Shown here: one piece after another, positions 18,086 to 27,945 of the stretch
How positions within the stretch are numbered: the stretch's first letter is position 1
How the letters are laid out: each line of letters starts with the position of its first letter
Origin: Rhizobacter sp. Root1238
Lineage (GTDB): Bacteria > Pseudomonadota > Gammaproteobacteria > Burkholderiales > Burkholderiaceae_C
Direction of reading: 5' to 3'
NCBI RefSeq assembly: GCF_001425825.1
Contig: NZ_LMDM01000048.1
Coordinates: 1-64,000, forward strand
Length of the DNA stretch: 64,000 bases
The notes under the pieces: generated by a model
The model's database searches: none
Told to the model about the DNA's origin: nothing
What the model saw: the letters and a program-made list of their open reading frames with translations, nothing else
Program-made: the position numbers and the translations under genes

Positions 18086-21030
18086 TCAGCGGTCCGCCTC
18101 GTTCAGCAAGGCCTGGATCCGCTTGAATTCGAAGCGCGCGGCCATCGCCGAGAGGGCCTCGGCGGTGTCGGCATCGCCGGGCCGGATCTGCTGCAGCGCC
18201 TGCTCGATGGACTGCGGGTCGCCACGATCGAGCGCGCTGCGCAGCCGGGCCAGCAGCGGCTGCGGCACCTGCGCGAGCCGTTGCCGGTCGAGCACCGCGT
18301 CGGCGGGCGCGGCAGGCGGCGCTTCATGCTCGTAGCGCAGGCCGAGGTGCCGGCCGATCATCTCCAGCAGCGCCTCTTCCTTGAACGGCTTGCCGAGGAA
18401 GTCGTCGCAGCCCAGGCGCAGGAACTCCTCGCGCTGTTCGTCGAAGCTGCTGGCGGTCAATGCGATCACCAGCGTGCCGCCGGGCCCGGCCTTCACCCGT
18501 CGCGTGGCGTCGCGCCCGTCCATCACCGGCATGCGCATGTCCATCAGGACCAGCTGCGGCGCCCATTGCTGCCAGAGTTCCACCGCTTCGCGGCCGTTGG
18601 CCGCCTCGCGCACCACGAAGCCCAGCGGCTGCAGCAGCCGCACCAGCAGCGCCCGGCCGTCGGCCAGGTCGTCGACGACGAGGATGCGCTGTTGCGGCGT
18701 GCCCGCGGCCAGCGCGACGGCCCGGCCGGGCGCCGCCGGGGCGTCCGCCGCCGCGCCTTCGTCGCGCACGCGCACCGGGATCTCGAACTGCGCCGTGGTG
18801 CCCCGGCCGGGTTCGCTGTCCATCCGCAGTTCGCCGCCCATCAGCTGCACGAAGCCGCGGCTGATCGCCAGGCCCAGGCCGGTGCCTTCGGCGGCCTGCC
18901 TGCCGGCCTGGGCCTGCACGAAGGCCTCGCCGAGCATGCGCAGTTCGGCCGCGGCAATGCCGACGCCGGTGTCGGTGACGCCGACCTGCAGCCAGCCGTC
19001 GCCGACCATCCGGACCGCCAGCGTCACGCTGCCCTGCGCGGTGAACTTGATCGCATTGCCCAGCAGGTTGACCAGCACCTGCCGCAGCTTCAGCACATCG
19101 GCCTCCAATGCGACGGCAGCCCCGGCGCGGCCTCCACCACGAGGCGCAGGCCCTTCTGCCGCGCACTCAGCGCGAACACCTCCTCCAGCTCGTGCAGCAC
19201 CACCGGCAGGTTGAAGCCGACCGGCTTCACGCTCATGTGGCCGGCCTCGATCTTCGACAGCTCCAGCACCTGGTTGATCACCTGGTACAGGTGCTCGCCG
19301 CTGGACAGCACGACGCCCACGTCGCGGCGCGCGCGCTCGCCCAGGCTGGCGTCGCGCATCAGCAGGCGCGAGAAGCCGAGCATCGCGTTCAACGGCGAAC
19401 GCAGCTCGTGGCTCATGCTCGCGAGGAACACGCTCTTCGCGCGGTTGGCGGCCGCCTCCGCGTCGGCGCGGCGCGCCTCGGCCTCGGCCAGCGCACGGTT
19501 GTGCTCGGCATCGGCCTTCGCGCGCTCCGTCTCGAAGCGCACCTGCATCGCCGCCGCCAGGTCGGTCGCCTTCTTCGACTGGATGCGCACGCGGGTCGCC
19601 ATCGCGCGCCGCTCGAACGCGAGCGCCCGCGCCAGGTCGCCAGCGGCTTCGTACTCCCGCGACAGCTCGCTGCACAGCTCGTCGGACACCGTCTTGCCCT
19701 CGGTGCCTTCGTCGATCGCGAGCGCCTGTTCGAGGTAGTGGATCGTGCCGGTCGCCGCGCTCGATCCGGCCGGTGGCGGCAACTGGTGTTCGCGGGCGAT
19801 CGTGGCCAGCGCCTGCAGGCAGGCGGCCTGCCGCCAGCGCACGCCGGCCTTCACGTGGATCGCGATCGCCTCCTCGATCGCGGCGACGGCCTCGCCGCGG
19901 CGGCGAAAGCGCGACAGCACCAGCGACTTGCCGCGCAGCGCATCGGCCAGGTACCAGGTGCTGCGGCCGGCCCGCCGCTCGATCTCCTCGCTGACCGCAT
20001 AGGCATCGGCCGCCGCCGCGTACTCGCCGAGGCTGACGCAGACGTCGCCCAGCAGCGTCGAGGCAATCGTGTGGAAGTTGCCTGTGCGCGCGCCCGAGCC
20101 GGCCAGCGCCTCGTCCAGCAACGCGCGCGCCGCCTCCGGGCGCCCCATCCGGTGCAGCGCCATGCCCATCCACGACAGGCTCAACGTCAGCGTGGCCGGC
20201 CAGCCGGTCCTGCGGGCGAGCGCGACGGCGCGTTCCGCCCACTCCAGCGCCTGCGCCGGGTCGTTCAGGTTGATGAAGGCCCGGGTGACATTGCCGGCCA
20301 CGATGATCGCCGTGCGCAATTGCCCGGCCACCAGCGCCAGCGAGAACGCGCGCTGGTTGAGCGCGATCTCCTGCGCCAGCTCGCCGCGGAACTGCGCGAA
20401 CCAGCCGTTCGTCACCGCGATCCGCGCGTCCAGCCCGGCATGGCCCGACGGCGGCGCGGCACCGAGCACCGCCGCCCAGCGCGCGACCGCCGCCGCGGGC
20501 TCCTGCATGAACTGGCCGAGCGCCAGGCTGGCCTCGGCGCAGCGCAGGCGCAGCTCGTCGCCGGCGCTGCGGTAGGCGGACTGCGATTCGGCGAAGCAGG
20601 CGTTGGCGCGCGCCGGTTCGTCGGCATGGAACTGCAACAGCATGGCCAGCGCGAGCCAGGCGTCGCCGGCCCCGGTGGCATCGCCGATCGCGGCGAATCG
20701 CTCGCGCGCCTGCGAAAGAAGCTGTTGCGCCGGCGCCAGCTCGGCGAACAGCCACCGGGCTTCGCCCTCGACCAGCATCAGCCGGGCCTGGCAGCGGACC
20801 CGCTCGGTGTCGTCGCCGGCGGTCGCGTCCGGCGTGGCCGACCCTGTCGACCCGGTCGCGAGCAGCGCCTGCGCCTCGTGCACCAGCAGCAACGCGCGCC
20901 GCGTGTCGCGCTGGCGCAGGTACCAGGCCAGCGCGGTCAGGCCAGGCAGCCGCAACGGGCCGTCGACGACGGCCAGCTGCCGTTCAAGACCTTGAACGTC
21001 GTGATCCGCCCCGAAGTAGTCAAGGTCCAT
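18086..21030 (-). pseudogene. TPR-containing hybrid histidine kinase, one-base frameshift
   Basis: The first frame (21030 down to about 19115) encodes a cytoplasmic TPR-like array (about 20-430), a coiled coil and a HisKA domain with VFLASMSHELRSPLN. It then breaks after PGLP. The second frame resumes as VALEADVLKLRQVLVNLLGN and gives the HATPase ([14 protein letters not shown]) and a receiver domain (LVLMDMRMPVMDG). Adding one base near 19115 restores a single 981-codon frame: 2945 + 1 is divisible by three, and the join reads PGLPVALEAD. A sequencing error or a real null mutation are both possible. ATG at 21030 was preferred over TTG at 21051. Confidence 0.85.
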
Positions 21031-21159
21031 CGAGCGCCTGCCGGGAAACAACGGTCGAGGTATACCCGCCGGCGCCTTCGCTCACAACGGTGGATGCGCC
21101 GACATCCCCCCGGATCGGACGGCGCGCCGGCGTCTGACGGATGCCCGTCGACGCCGGCG

Positions 21160-22017
21160 TCAGAGCGTCCGCACCATCTCGATGTGCGGGATGTCGACCT
21201 CCTCGAACACCGGCCCGCGCGGGGCGAACCCGGCCCGCAGGTAGAACGCCTCGGCCGAGGTCTGCGCATGCAGCACGGCTTCGCGGTAGCCCTGCTCGCG
21301 CGCCGACTTCATCAGCGCATCGAGCACCGCGCGCCCGACGCCGCTGCCGCGCATCGCCTGCGTCACCGCCATGCGGCCGATCTTCGCGACGCCCGGCACG
21401 TGCTCCAGCAGCCGGCCGGTCGCGAGCGCCGCGCCGAAATGGTTGTAGGCGACGGCGTGCAGGCAATCGGCGTCGGCATCGTCCCATTCGCGTTCCGGCG
21501 GGATGCGCTGCTCCTCGACGAACACCTCGGTGCGGATGCGCTGGGCATCGCGCCCCAGCTCGGCCCAGCGGCCGACGCGCACCGCCACCATCGGCTTGCC
21601 GGCCTCGAAATCCTGCAGCAGCTCGCGCAGTTCCTGCGGCACCGGTTTCGAGGTGTGCGCGACCGGGTCGGCGAACACGTAGACCAGCTCGGCGCTGACC
21701 AGCAGCTGGTCCTGCCGGAACGCGGCCGCGCTGAACACCATCGACGAGGTGCCGATGCGCCCGCAGCGCACGCCGATGTCGAGCACGTCGTCGTAGCGCG
21801 CCGAGCCTTCGTACTCGACGGTGCTCTTGCGCACGAACAGGTCCCCGCCCAGGTAGTGCATCGTCGACGCGTACGGCATCGCCAGCGCCCGCCAGTAGCC
21901 GGCGACCGCGGTGTCGAAGTACATCAGGTAGTGGCCGTTGAAGACGATCTGCTGCAGGTCAACCTCGGCCCAGCGCACGCGCAGCCGTTCGAGGAATCGG
22001 AAATCGGTGCGTTTCAT
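21160..22017 (-). CDS. Hotdog acyl-CoA thioesterase fused to a GNAT acetyltransferase
   Basis: This 285-residue protein joins two enzymes. Residues 1-135 are a YbgC/FadM-type 4-hydroxybenzoyl-CoA thioesterase-like hotdog domain, with RVRWAEVDLQQIVFNGHYLMYFD carrying the catalytic aspartate and the NGHY pattern. Residues about 145-285 are an ElaA-like GNAT domain, with RTEVFVEEQRIPPEREWDDAD and the acetyl-CoA loop MRGSGVGRAVL. The start overlaps the stop of the esterase gene (ATGA). Such fusions are known in Burkholderiales annotations, but the joint substrate is unknown. Confidence 0.88.
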   Translation of the reverse strand: MKRTDFRFLERLRVRWAEVDLQQIVFNGHYLMYFDTAVAGYWRALAMPYASTMHYLGGDLFVRKSTVEYEGSARYDDVLDIGVRCGRIGTSSMVFSAAAFRQDQLLVSAELVYVFADPVAHTSKPVPQELRELLQDFEAGKPMVAVRVGRWAELGRDAQRIRTEVFVEEQRIPPEREWDDADADCLHAVAYNHFGAALATGRLLEHVPGVAKIGRMAVTQAMRGSGVGRAVLDALMKSAREQGYREAVLHAQTSAEAFYLRAGFAPRGPVFEEVDIPHIEMVRTL

Positions 22018-22925
22018 GCGAGCAGGGCTTTCTTCAGTGCGGCGGCGATGGCGTCCTGCGCGGCGACGGCTTCGTCGAGTTCGCGGGCCATCTTGATGAA
22101 ATCGTGCGTCACGCCGCGGTACAGCTCGAGCTCGATGCCGACGCCAGCGGCACGCAGCCGGTCGGCATAGGCGACGCCCTCGTCGACCAGCGGATCGCAT
22201 TCGGCCAGCACCACGCAGGCCGGAGCGACGCCGTCGAGATCGGGGGCATTCAGCGGTGCGAAGCGCCAGTCGCCGCGGTCGGCATGGTCGATGTAGTGGC
22301 CGAAGAACCACTCCATGCCGCGCGCGTCGAGCAGGAAGCCTTCGGCGAATTCGCGGTGCGACGGGGTGTCGGCGTAGGCCGTCGTGCCGGGCGTGATCAA
22401 CACCTGAAGCGCGAGCGGCAGGCCGATGTCGCGCGCATGGATCGCGCTGACCGCCGCCAGCGTGCCGCCGGCGCTGTCGCCGGCGACGGCCAGGCGGCGT
22501 GCGTCCAGCCCCAGCGTCTGGGCATGCGCGGCCAGCCACGCGAGCGCGGCCCAGGCGTCGTCCACTGCGGTCGGGAAGCGGTGCTCCGGTGCGAGCCGGT
22601 AGTCGATCGCGACCACCGCGGTGCCGCTGCGCAGCGCGAACTGGCGGCACAGGCTGTCGTGGGTTTCGAGGTTGCCGATCGTGAAGCCGCCGCCATGCAG
22701 GTACATCGTCAGCGGCAGCCGGCCGGTCGACGGCGCGTAGAGCCGCGCGCGCAACGGCGTGCCGTCGGCGGCCGGCAGCGAGAAGTCCTCGACGCGCGCC
22801 AGCGACGCCCGCGGCGGGTCGATGGTTTCGGCGGCCGCGGTGTAGACCTCGCGGGCCTGCGCGACCGGCATGGTGTGGAACGGGGGGCGCCTGGCGCGGC
22901 CGATGCGATACAGCAGGCTGCTCAT
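22014..22925 (-). CDS. HSL-family alpha/beta hydrolase (esterase)
   Basis: A 303-residue hormone-sensitive-lipase-type esterase. The oxyanion motif HGGGFTIG lies at 77-84 and the nucleophile S151 in GDSAGG. The acid lies in AECDPLVDEG and the catalytic histidine in GVTHDFIKMARE. There is no signal peptide, so it is probably cytoplasmic and acts on short-chain esters. ATG at 22925 was chosen. It is translationally coupled to the thioesterase-GNAT gene and divergent from the alcohol dehydrogenase gene, which may share a role in ester or alcohol metabolism. Confidence 0.9.
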   Translation of the reverse strand: MSSLLYRIGRARRPPFHTMPVAQAREVYTAAAETIDPPRASLARVEDFSLPAADGTPLRARLYAPSTGRLPLTMYLHGGGFTIGNLETHDSLCRQFALRSGTAVVAIDYRLAPEHRFPTAVDDAWAALAWLAAHAQTLGLDARRLAVAGDSAGGTLAAVSAIHARDIGLPLALQVLITPGTTAYADTPSHREFAEGFLLDARGMEWFFGHYIDHADRGDWRFAPLNAPDLDGVAPACVVLAECDPLVDEGVAYADRLRAAGVGIELELYRGVTHDFIKMARELDEAVAAQDAIAAALKKALLA

Positions 22926-23008
22926 CGCGGGGGTCAGGGGATGCGAGCTCACGGGGGGCGAGTGTGCCAGAGCATACTGGCCCGTCCATCGCAACGTCCT
23001 GTTCAGCC

Positions 23009-24157
23009 ATGGCCTTCATCTACTACCTCACGCAGATCCAGCTCGACTTCGGCGCGCTCGCGCTGCTGCCCGCCGAGTGCGAGCGCATCGGCATCCGCAA
23101 GCCGCTGGTCGTCACCGACGCCGGCGTGCGCGCGGCCGGCGTGCTGGACCAGGCGCTGGCGGCACTCGGCCCCCTGCCCCATGCGGTGTTCGACGGCACG
23201 CCGTTCAACCCGACCGAGGCGGCGGTGCGTTCTGCCGTGCAGGTCTGGCGCGAACACGACTGCGACGGGCTGATCGCGGTCGGCGGCGGCTCGAGCATGG
23301 ACCTGGCCAAGGGCGTCGCGATCGCCGCGACGCACGACGGCCCGATGAAGACCTACGCGACCATCGAAGGCGGCAGCACGAAGATCAGCGACCGCGTCGC
23401 GCCGGTGATCGCGGTGCCGACGACCGCCGGCACCGGCAGCGAGGTCGCGCGCGGCGCGATCGTGATCGTCGACGACGGCCGCAAGCTCGGCTTCCACAAC
23501 TGGAACCTGCTGCCGCGCGCGGCGATCTGCGACCCGGCGTTGACGCTCGGCCTGCCGCCGCTGCTGACGGCGGCGACCGGCATGGACGCCATCGCGCACT
23601 GCATGGAGACCTTCATGGCGCCGGCGGTGAACCCGCCCGCCGACGGCATCGCGCTCGACGGCCTGGAGCGCGGCTGGAGCCACATCGAGCGCGCCACGCG
23701 CAACGGCCAGGACCGCGACGCGCGCTGGAACATGATGAGCGCGAGCCTGCAAGGCGCGATGGCGTTCCAGAAGGGGCTCGGCTGCGTGCATTCGCTCAGC
23801 CACAGCCTGGGCGGCGTGAACCCGAAGCTGCACCACGGCACGCTGAACGCGATGTTCCTGCCGGCGGTGATTCGCTTCAATGCCGGTGCCGAATCGATCG
23901 TGCGGGAGCGCCGGCTGGCGCGCATGGCGCATGCGATGGGCCTCGGCGCCTGCGATGCGAAAGGCACCGAACTCGCCGACGCGGTGCGCGAGATGAACGC
24001 GCGGCTCGGGCTGGCCCCGGGCCTGCGTGCGCTCGGCGTCACCGAAGACCTGTTCGAGCGCGTGATCGACGGCGCGATGGTCGACCACTGCCACAAGACG
24101 AACCCGCGCCTCGCGACGCGGGACGACTACCGGGAGATGCTGGCAGCGTCGATGTAG
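23009..24157 (+). CDS. Iron-containing alcohol dehydrogenase
   Basis: A 382-residue class III alcohol dehydrogenase. The NAD(P) segment GGGSSMDLAKG lies near 94. PTTAGTGSEVARGAIV and the metal-site stretches DAIAHCMETF and CVHSLSHSLGG supply the iron ligands. The C-terminal HCHKTNPR region is normal. It probably interconverts a primary alcohol or hydroxy acid and its carbonyl compound in the cytoplasm; the substrate is not evident. The start was set at 23009, MAFIYYLTQIQLDFG. The divergent esterase may be functionally linked. Confidence 0.93.
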   Translation: MAFIYYLTQIQLDFGALALLPAECERIGIRKPLVVTDAGVRAAGVLDQALAALGPLPHAVFDGTPFNPTEAAVRSAVQVWREHDCDGLIAVGGGSSMDLAKGVAIAATHDGPMKTYATIEGGSTKISDRVAPVIAVPTTAGTGSEVARGAIVIVDDGRKLGFHNWNLLPRAAICDPALTLGLPPLLTAATGMDAIAHCMETFMAPAVNPPADGIALDGLERGWSHIERATRNGQDRDARWNMMSASLQGAMAFQKGLGCVHSLSHSLGGVNPKLHHGTLNAMFLPAVIRFNAGAESIVRERRLARMAHAMGLGACDAKGTELADAVREMNARLGLAPGLRALGVTEDLFERVIDGAMVDHCHKTNPRLATRDDYREMLAASM

Positions 24158-24186
24158 CCGGCTGCATGCGTCATGCCATCAGGCCG

Positions 24187-24681
24187 TCAGGCCAACCTCA
24201 GGTCGTAGGTCCAGGGCCGCTCCTTCACCGCCCGGATCTGCGCGGCATCGGCATGCAGCGGATTGATCAGCACGTTGCACTCTTCCGGCACGATCACCGA
24301 CGGCACCACCAGCAAGGCCGACGACGCGGTGCGCAGCCAGGCGTCGCCGATGTCGAGCGACACCTTGCCTTCGGGGATCGCGCTCCAGCCCACCGGCAGG
24401 TCGGCGGGCGCGAACAGCCGGCGCGACTGCCACACCGCCGCCGGCACCTCGATGCGCACCAGGAAGCGATTCAGCGGCAGTTCACCGGCATTCAGGTGCA
24501 CCACCGTCTCGAGGCATGCCAGCGACGCCGTCGACGCGGCGTAGACGAGCGGCCGGCCGGGCCGGTTCCAGCGCCCGCCGGTCTGCTCGGCGCCTTTGCC
24601 GCTCAGGTCATCGGCCTCGTACTCGCGAGCGTCGGTGGCGATGCGCCACAACCGGTGCGCCCCGGCCCCCTCCTCCGTCAA
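24187..24681 (-). CDS. RES domain toxin
   Basis: A 164-residue RES domain protein. The conserved arginine lies in HRLWRIA, followed by AEQTGGRWNRPGRPLVYAAS with the family's GGRWN motif and SLACLETVVHL with a conserved glutamate. Characterised RES toxins (MbcT, ParT, Res) attack NAD+ or ADP-ribosylate a metabolic enzyme. The likely start is TTG at 24681, overlapping the stop of the upstream antitoxin by four bases and preceded by GGAG. No ATG exists in the expected region. The antitoxin-first order with overlap is the standard arrangement. Confidence 0.88.
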   Translation of the reverse strand: MTEEGAGAHRLWRIATDAREYEADDLSGKGAEQTGGRWNRPGRPLVYAASTASLACLETVVHLNAGELPLNRFLVRIEVPAAVWQSRRLFAPADLPVGWSAIPEGKVSLDIGDAWLRTASSALLVVPSVIVPEECNVLINPLHADAAQIRAVKERPWTYDLRLA

Positions 24682-25214
24682 GCGTAGGCTCCGCTGCGCA
24701 TCCGAGCGACCAGCTGGGACACCAGCCCCTGCCCTTCGGCGGTGTCCATCAGCTCGGCGGGGCGCTGACCGCCCAGCGCTGGCAGCGGCCGGTCGAGCCA
24801 CCCTGCGACCCAGGCCGCCGCATCGAAGCCCGCCGCGTCGCCGGACTCTTCGACCATTGCCTGCACCTGCCCCACCAGTCGCGCCATGCCCAGCACCTTC
24901 GAGCCTTCGTCGGGCGACAGCGGCTTGCTGTCGCGCGCCTTGCGATCGACGGTGGCGCGGGCCAGGCCGAGCGTCACGATCAGTTTTTCCTTCGGCATGC
25001 CCATGCGCCGAGCCATCGTGTCGATCACGCCGGCCGGCACGCCGCGCTTGACGATGCGCACGCGTTCCATCGCGTCGGCCTGGAAGGCCTGCAGGAAATC
25101 GGTCGAGACGGTGCTGCTGGCCAGTGGAACAGCCGCCCGGGCCGATGTCAGCTTGAGGGCGGGCTGGCTCGCTGTTGGGCGGCGCGGAGGGCGTGGGGTT
25201 CGAGACCTGCTCAT
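24678..25214 (-). CDS. Xre/MbcA/ParS-type antitoxin
   Basis: A 178-residue antitoxin of the class paired with RES toxins. The N-terminal 40 residues are basic and serine/proline-rich. A central Xre-like helix-turn-helix region follows (MERVRIVKRGVPAGVIDTM to EKLIVTLGLARATVDRK). The C-terminal DUF2384-type toxin-binding domain (KVLGMARLVGQVQAMVEESG and GWLDRPLPALGGQRPAELMD) ends at the toxin-blocking tail. ATG at 25214 follows AAAGGA by about eight bases. A dyad just upstream overlaps the expected promoter and ribosome site, suggesting autoregulation. Confidence 0.88.
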   Translation of the reverse strand: MSRSRTPRPPRRPTASQPALKLTSARAAVPLASSTVSTDFLQAFQADAMERVRIVKRGVPAGVIDTMARRMGMPKEKLIVTLGLARATVDRKARDSKPLSPDEGSKVLGMARLVGQVQAMVEESGDAAGFDAAAWVAGWLDRPLPALGGQRPAELMDTAEGQGLVSQLVARMRSGAYA

Positions 25215-25224
25215 CGGTGCATCC

Positions 25225-25248
25225 TTTGAGCGGATATTTTCACTCAAA
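25225..25248 (-). promoter_or_regulatory. Operator candidate of the Xre-RES operon (TTTGAG-N12-CTCAAA)
   Basis: A perfect 6-bp inverted repeat with a 12-base spacer ends ten bases upstream of the antitoxin ATG. The spacer contains the AT-rich GATATTTTCA, which could include the -10 element. The position directly over the ribosome site and presumed promoter is typical for antitoxin autorepression. No binding data exist; this is inferred from symmetry and position. Confidence 0.5.
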
Positions 25249-25284
25249 TGAGCAGCCTGCGCCAGCAGGTCTCTCCCGGACCGC

Positions 25285-26601
<1,317 letters not shown>

Positions 26602-26968
26602 GTCGGTCTCCGGAAGTGTGAGGGGGTGAAAAACGAGGACTTGATGACTTCAAGAATAGAAGCCATGCGTTCGTTCCGGAAGACTTGTGTCTTATATAAG
26701 ACTAAAAATATTGTTCAACGAAATCAATGGCTTGCACTTTAAATTTCTGGATGTGAAACCAGCTCTTCCCATCTGGAAGAACGCAATCATGTCGACCCCG
26801 ACGACCTCCCGCGATGCGAAATGATGTTTTCTTGATGTGGAAGCTGGTGCGTGCATCGGAACCGCCCGCCTTGGGCTGTCACCAACTCGAAATGCTGCGC
26901 GGACAAGATCGCGGGCTTTCGAGGAGTGCCTTCGTGTCGAACCGTCGTCTGTCGAGCCGCCGCCCTGC
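26602..26968. promoter_or_regulatory. aceA upstream regulatory region with palindromes
   Basis: This stretch has no supported gene start. It contains the perfect palindrome GTCTTATATAAGAC (26689-26702). An AGAC half-site just before it makes a second overlapping dyad, AGAC-TTGT-GTCT (26681-26692). A separate dyad TCTTCC-CATCT-GGAAGA lies at 26764-26780. These are plausible operators for aceA, which starts at 26601 on the minus strand. The rest up to 26968 has weak coding character and is probably debris upstream of the truncated 5'-nucleotidase. Confidence 0.55.
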
Positions 26969-27472
26969 CCGGTGACCTACGCCCAGGTGAACACCGTGGC
27001 GCCGTTCGCGAACACCGTCGTCAAGGTCTCGGTCACCGGTGCCCAGCTGGTCCGCCTGCTCGAGCAGCAGTGGGAAGCCCCGAACTGCAGCGCCAAGTTC
27101 AACCCGGCGACGATGCAGTACGGCCGCCTGCTGCAGGTCTCCGGCGGGCTGACCTACAGCTTCGACAACAGCGTCAACGCCTGGACGTCCGGCGCGAGCC
27201 CGAACAACTGCGCGGACGCGGGCACCGGGCATCGCGTGGTGGTGTCGTCGGTCAAGGTCAACGGCGCGGCGCTGGACCTGGCCAAGACCTACGTCGTCAG
27301 CACCAACAACTTCCTGGGCCTGGGCAGCGGCGGCGACAACTTCACCGTGCTGGCCACCCAAGGCAGCAACGTGGTGGACTCCAAGGTGATCGACCTCGAT
27401 GCGCTGATCGCCTACTTCCGCGAGAAATCGCCGGTCGCGCCGACGACGCCGCGGATCACGCGCATCAACTGA
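26969..27472 (+). pseudogene. C-terminal fragment of a 5'-nucleotidase family protein
   Basis: About 167 residues match the C-terminal substrate domain of secreted 5'-nucleotidases/UshA-like phosphoesterases. PVTYAQVNTVAPFANTVVKV is followed by the TGAQLVRLLEQQW and LQVSGGLTYSFD segments, then NFLGLGSGGDNF. The N-terminal metallophosphatase domain (with DxH and GNHD motifs) and the signal peptide are absent. The frame is open upstream to 26837, but that part shows no homology and no ribosome site. A deletion or rearrangement removed about two thirds of the gene. The stop overlaps the next ATG (TGATG), suggesting it was once the first gene of a pair. Confidence 0.75.
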
Positions 27473-27927
27473 TGCGGTCGCTGCCGACCTTCGGGCGTAT
27501 CGGGGCGCTGGCTGGCATCGCACTGTCGTGTGCGCTGCCGGCCTGGCCTGCCAGCGCGTTCGACAAGGCGCGGTGGGACGCCTTGAACGAGGCCGTGCAG
27601 CAGACCTCGCAGGCCTGCCTGCACCAGATGCACCACGACACCGACGAGTTCTCGGCCTGTGTCGACGCGCGGCTGCTGCGCGCCGAGGGAAAGCCGGTCG
27701 AACAACTCGGCGCGGCCTACCTGGGCCTGGTCGGCTGCGTGTCGGCCGCGCGGATCGCGACCCTGCATTCCGACGTCTGCGCCCGCGGCTACCTCGCGCG
27801 GGTGGATGCATTGCGCAAGCCGCTGAAGCTGAGCCACGAGGCCCTGTGCCCCACGGTGGCCGGTGACTGCCGCAGCCGGTTGGCGCAGATCGAGGCGCTG
27901 CGCAAGGGCAGCAAGCCGAAGCCCTGA
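27472..27927 (+). CDS. Secreted six-cysteine hypothetical protein
   Basis: A 151-residue protein with a clear signal peptide: a short basic start, the hydrophobic stretch GALAGIALSCALPA and an AxA-like cleavage site at PASA before FDKARW. The mature part is helical and carries six cysteines, suggesting three disulfides in the periplasm. Their spacing (SQAC, FSAC, VGC, DVC, ALC, GDC) is regular across the chain. I do not recognise the family. Its start overlaps the stop of the 5'-nucleotidase remnant, so expression may now depend on read-through or an internal promoter. Confidence 0.7.
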   Translation: MRSLPTFGRIGALAGIALSCALPAWPASAFDKARWDALNEAVQQTSQACLHQMHHDTDEFSACVDARLLRAEGKPVEQLGAAYLGLVGCVSAARIATLHSDVCARGYLARVDALRKPLKLSHEALCPTVAGDCRSRLAQIEALRKGSKPKP

Positions 27928-27945
27928 ATCCACGAGAATTGCGGG

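Noticed and set aside
19105-19125. Programmed -1 frameshifting as explanation for the split kinase gene
   Set aside because: No slippery heptamer or obvious downstream structure is at the junction, and a single missing base gives a perfectly conserved protein join. A mutation or sequencing error is simpler.
19108-22170. A 1020-codon plus-strand open frame opposite the TPR kinase and the thioesterase fusion
   Set aside because: The translation is arginine/histidine/glutamine-rich and unrelated to any family, while the minus strand encodes recognisable domains throughout.
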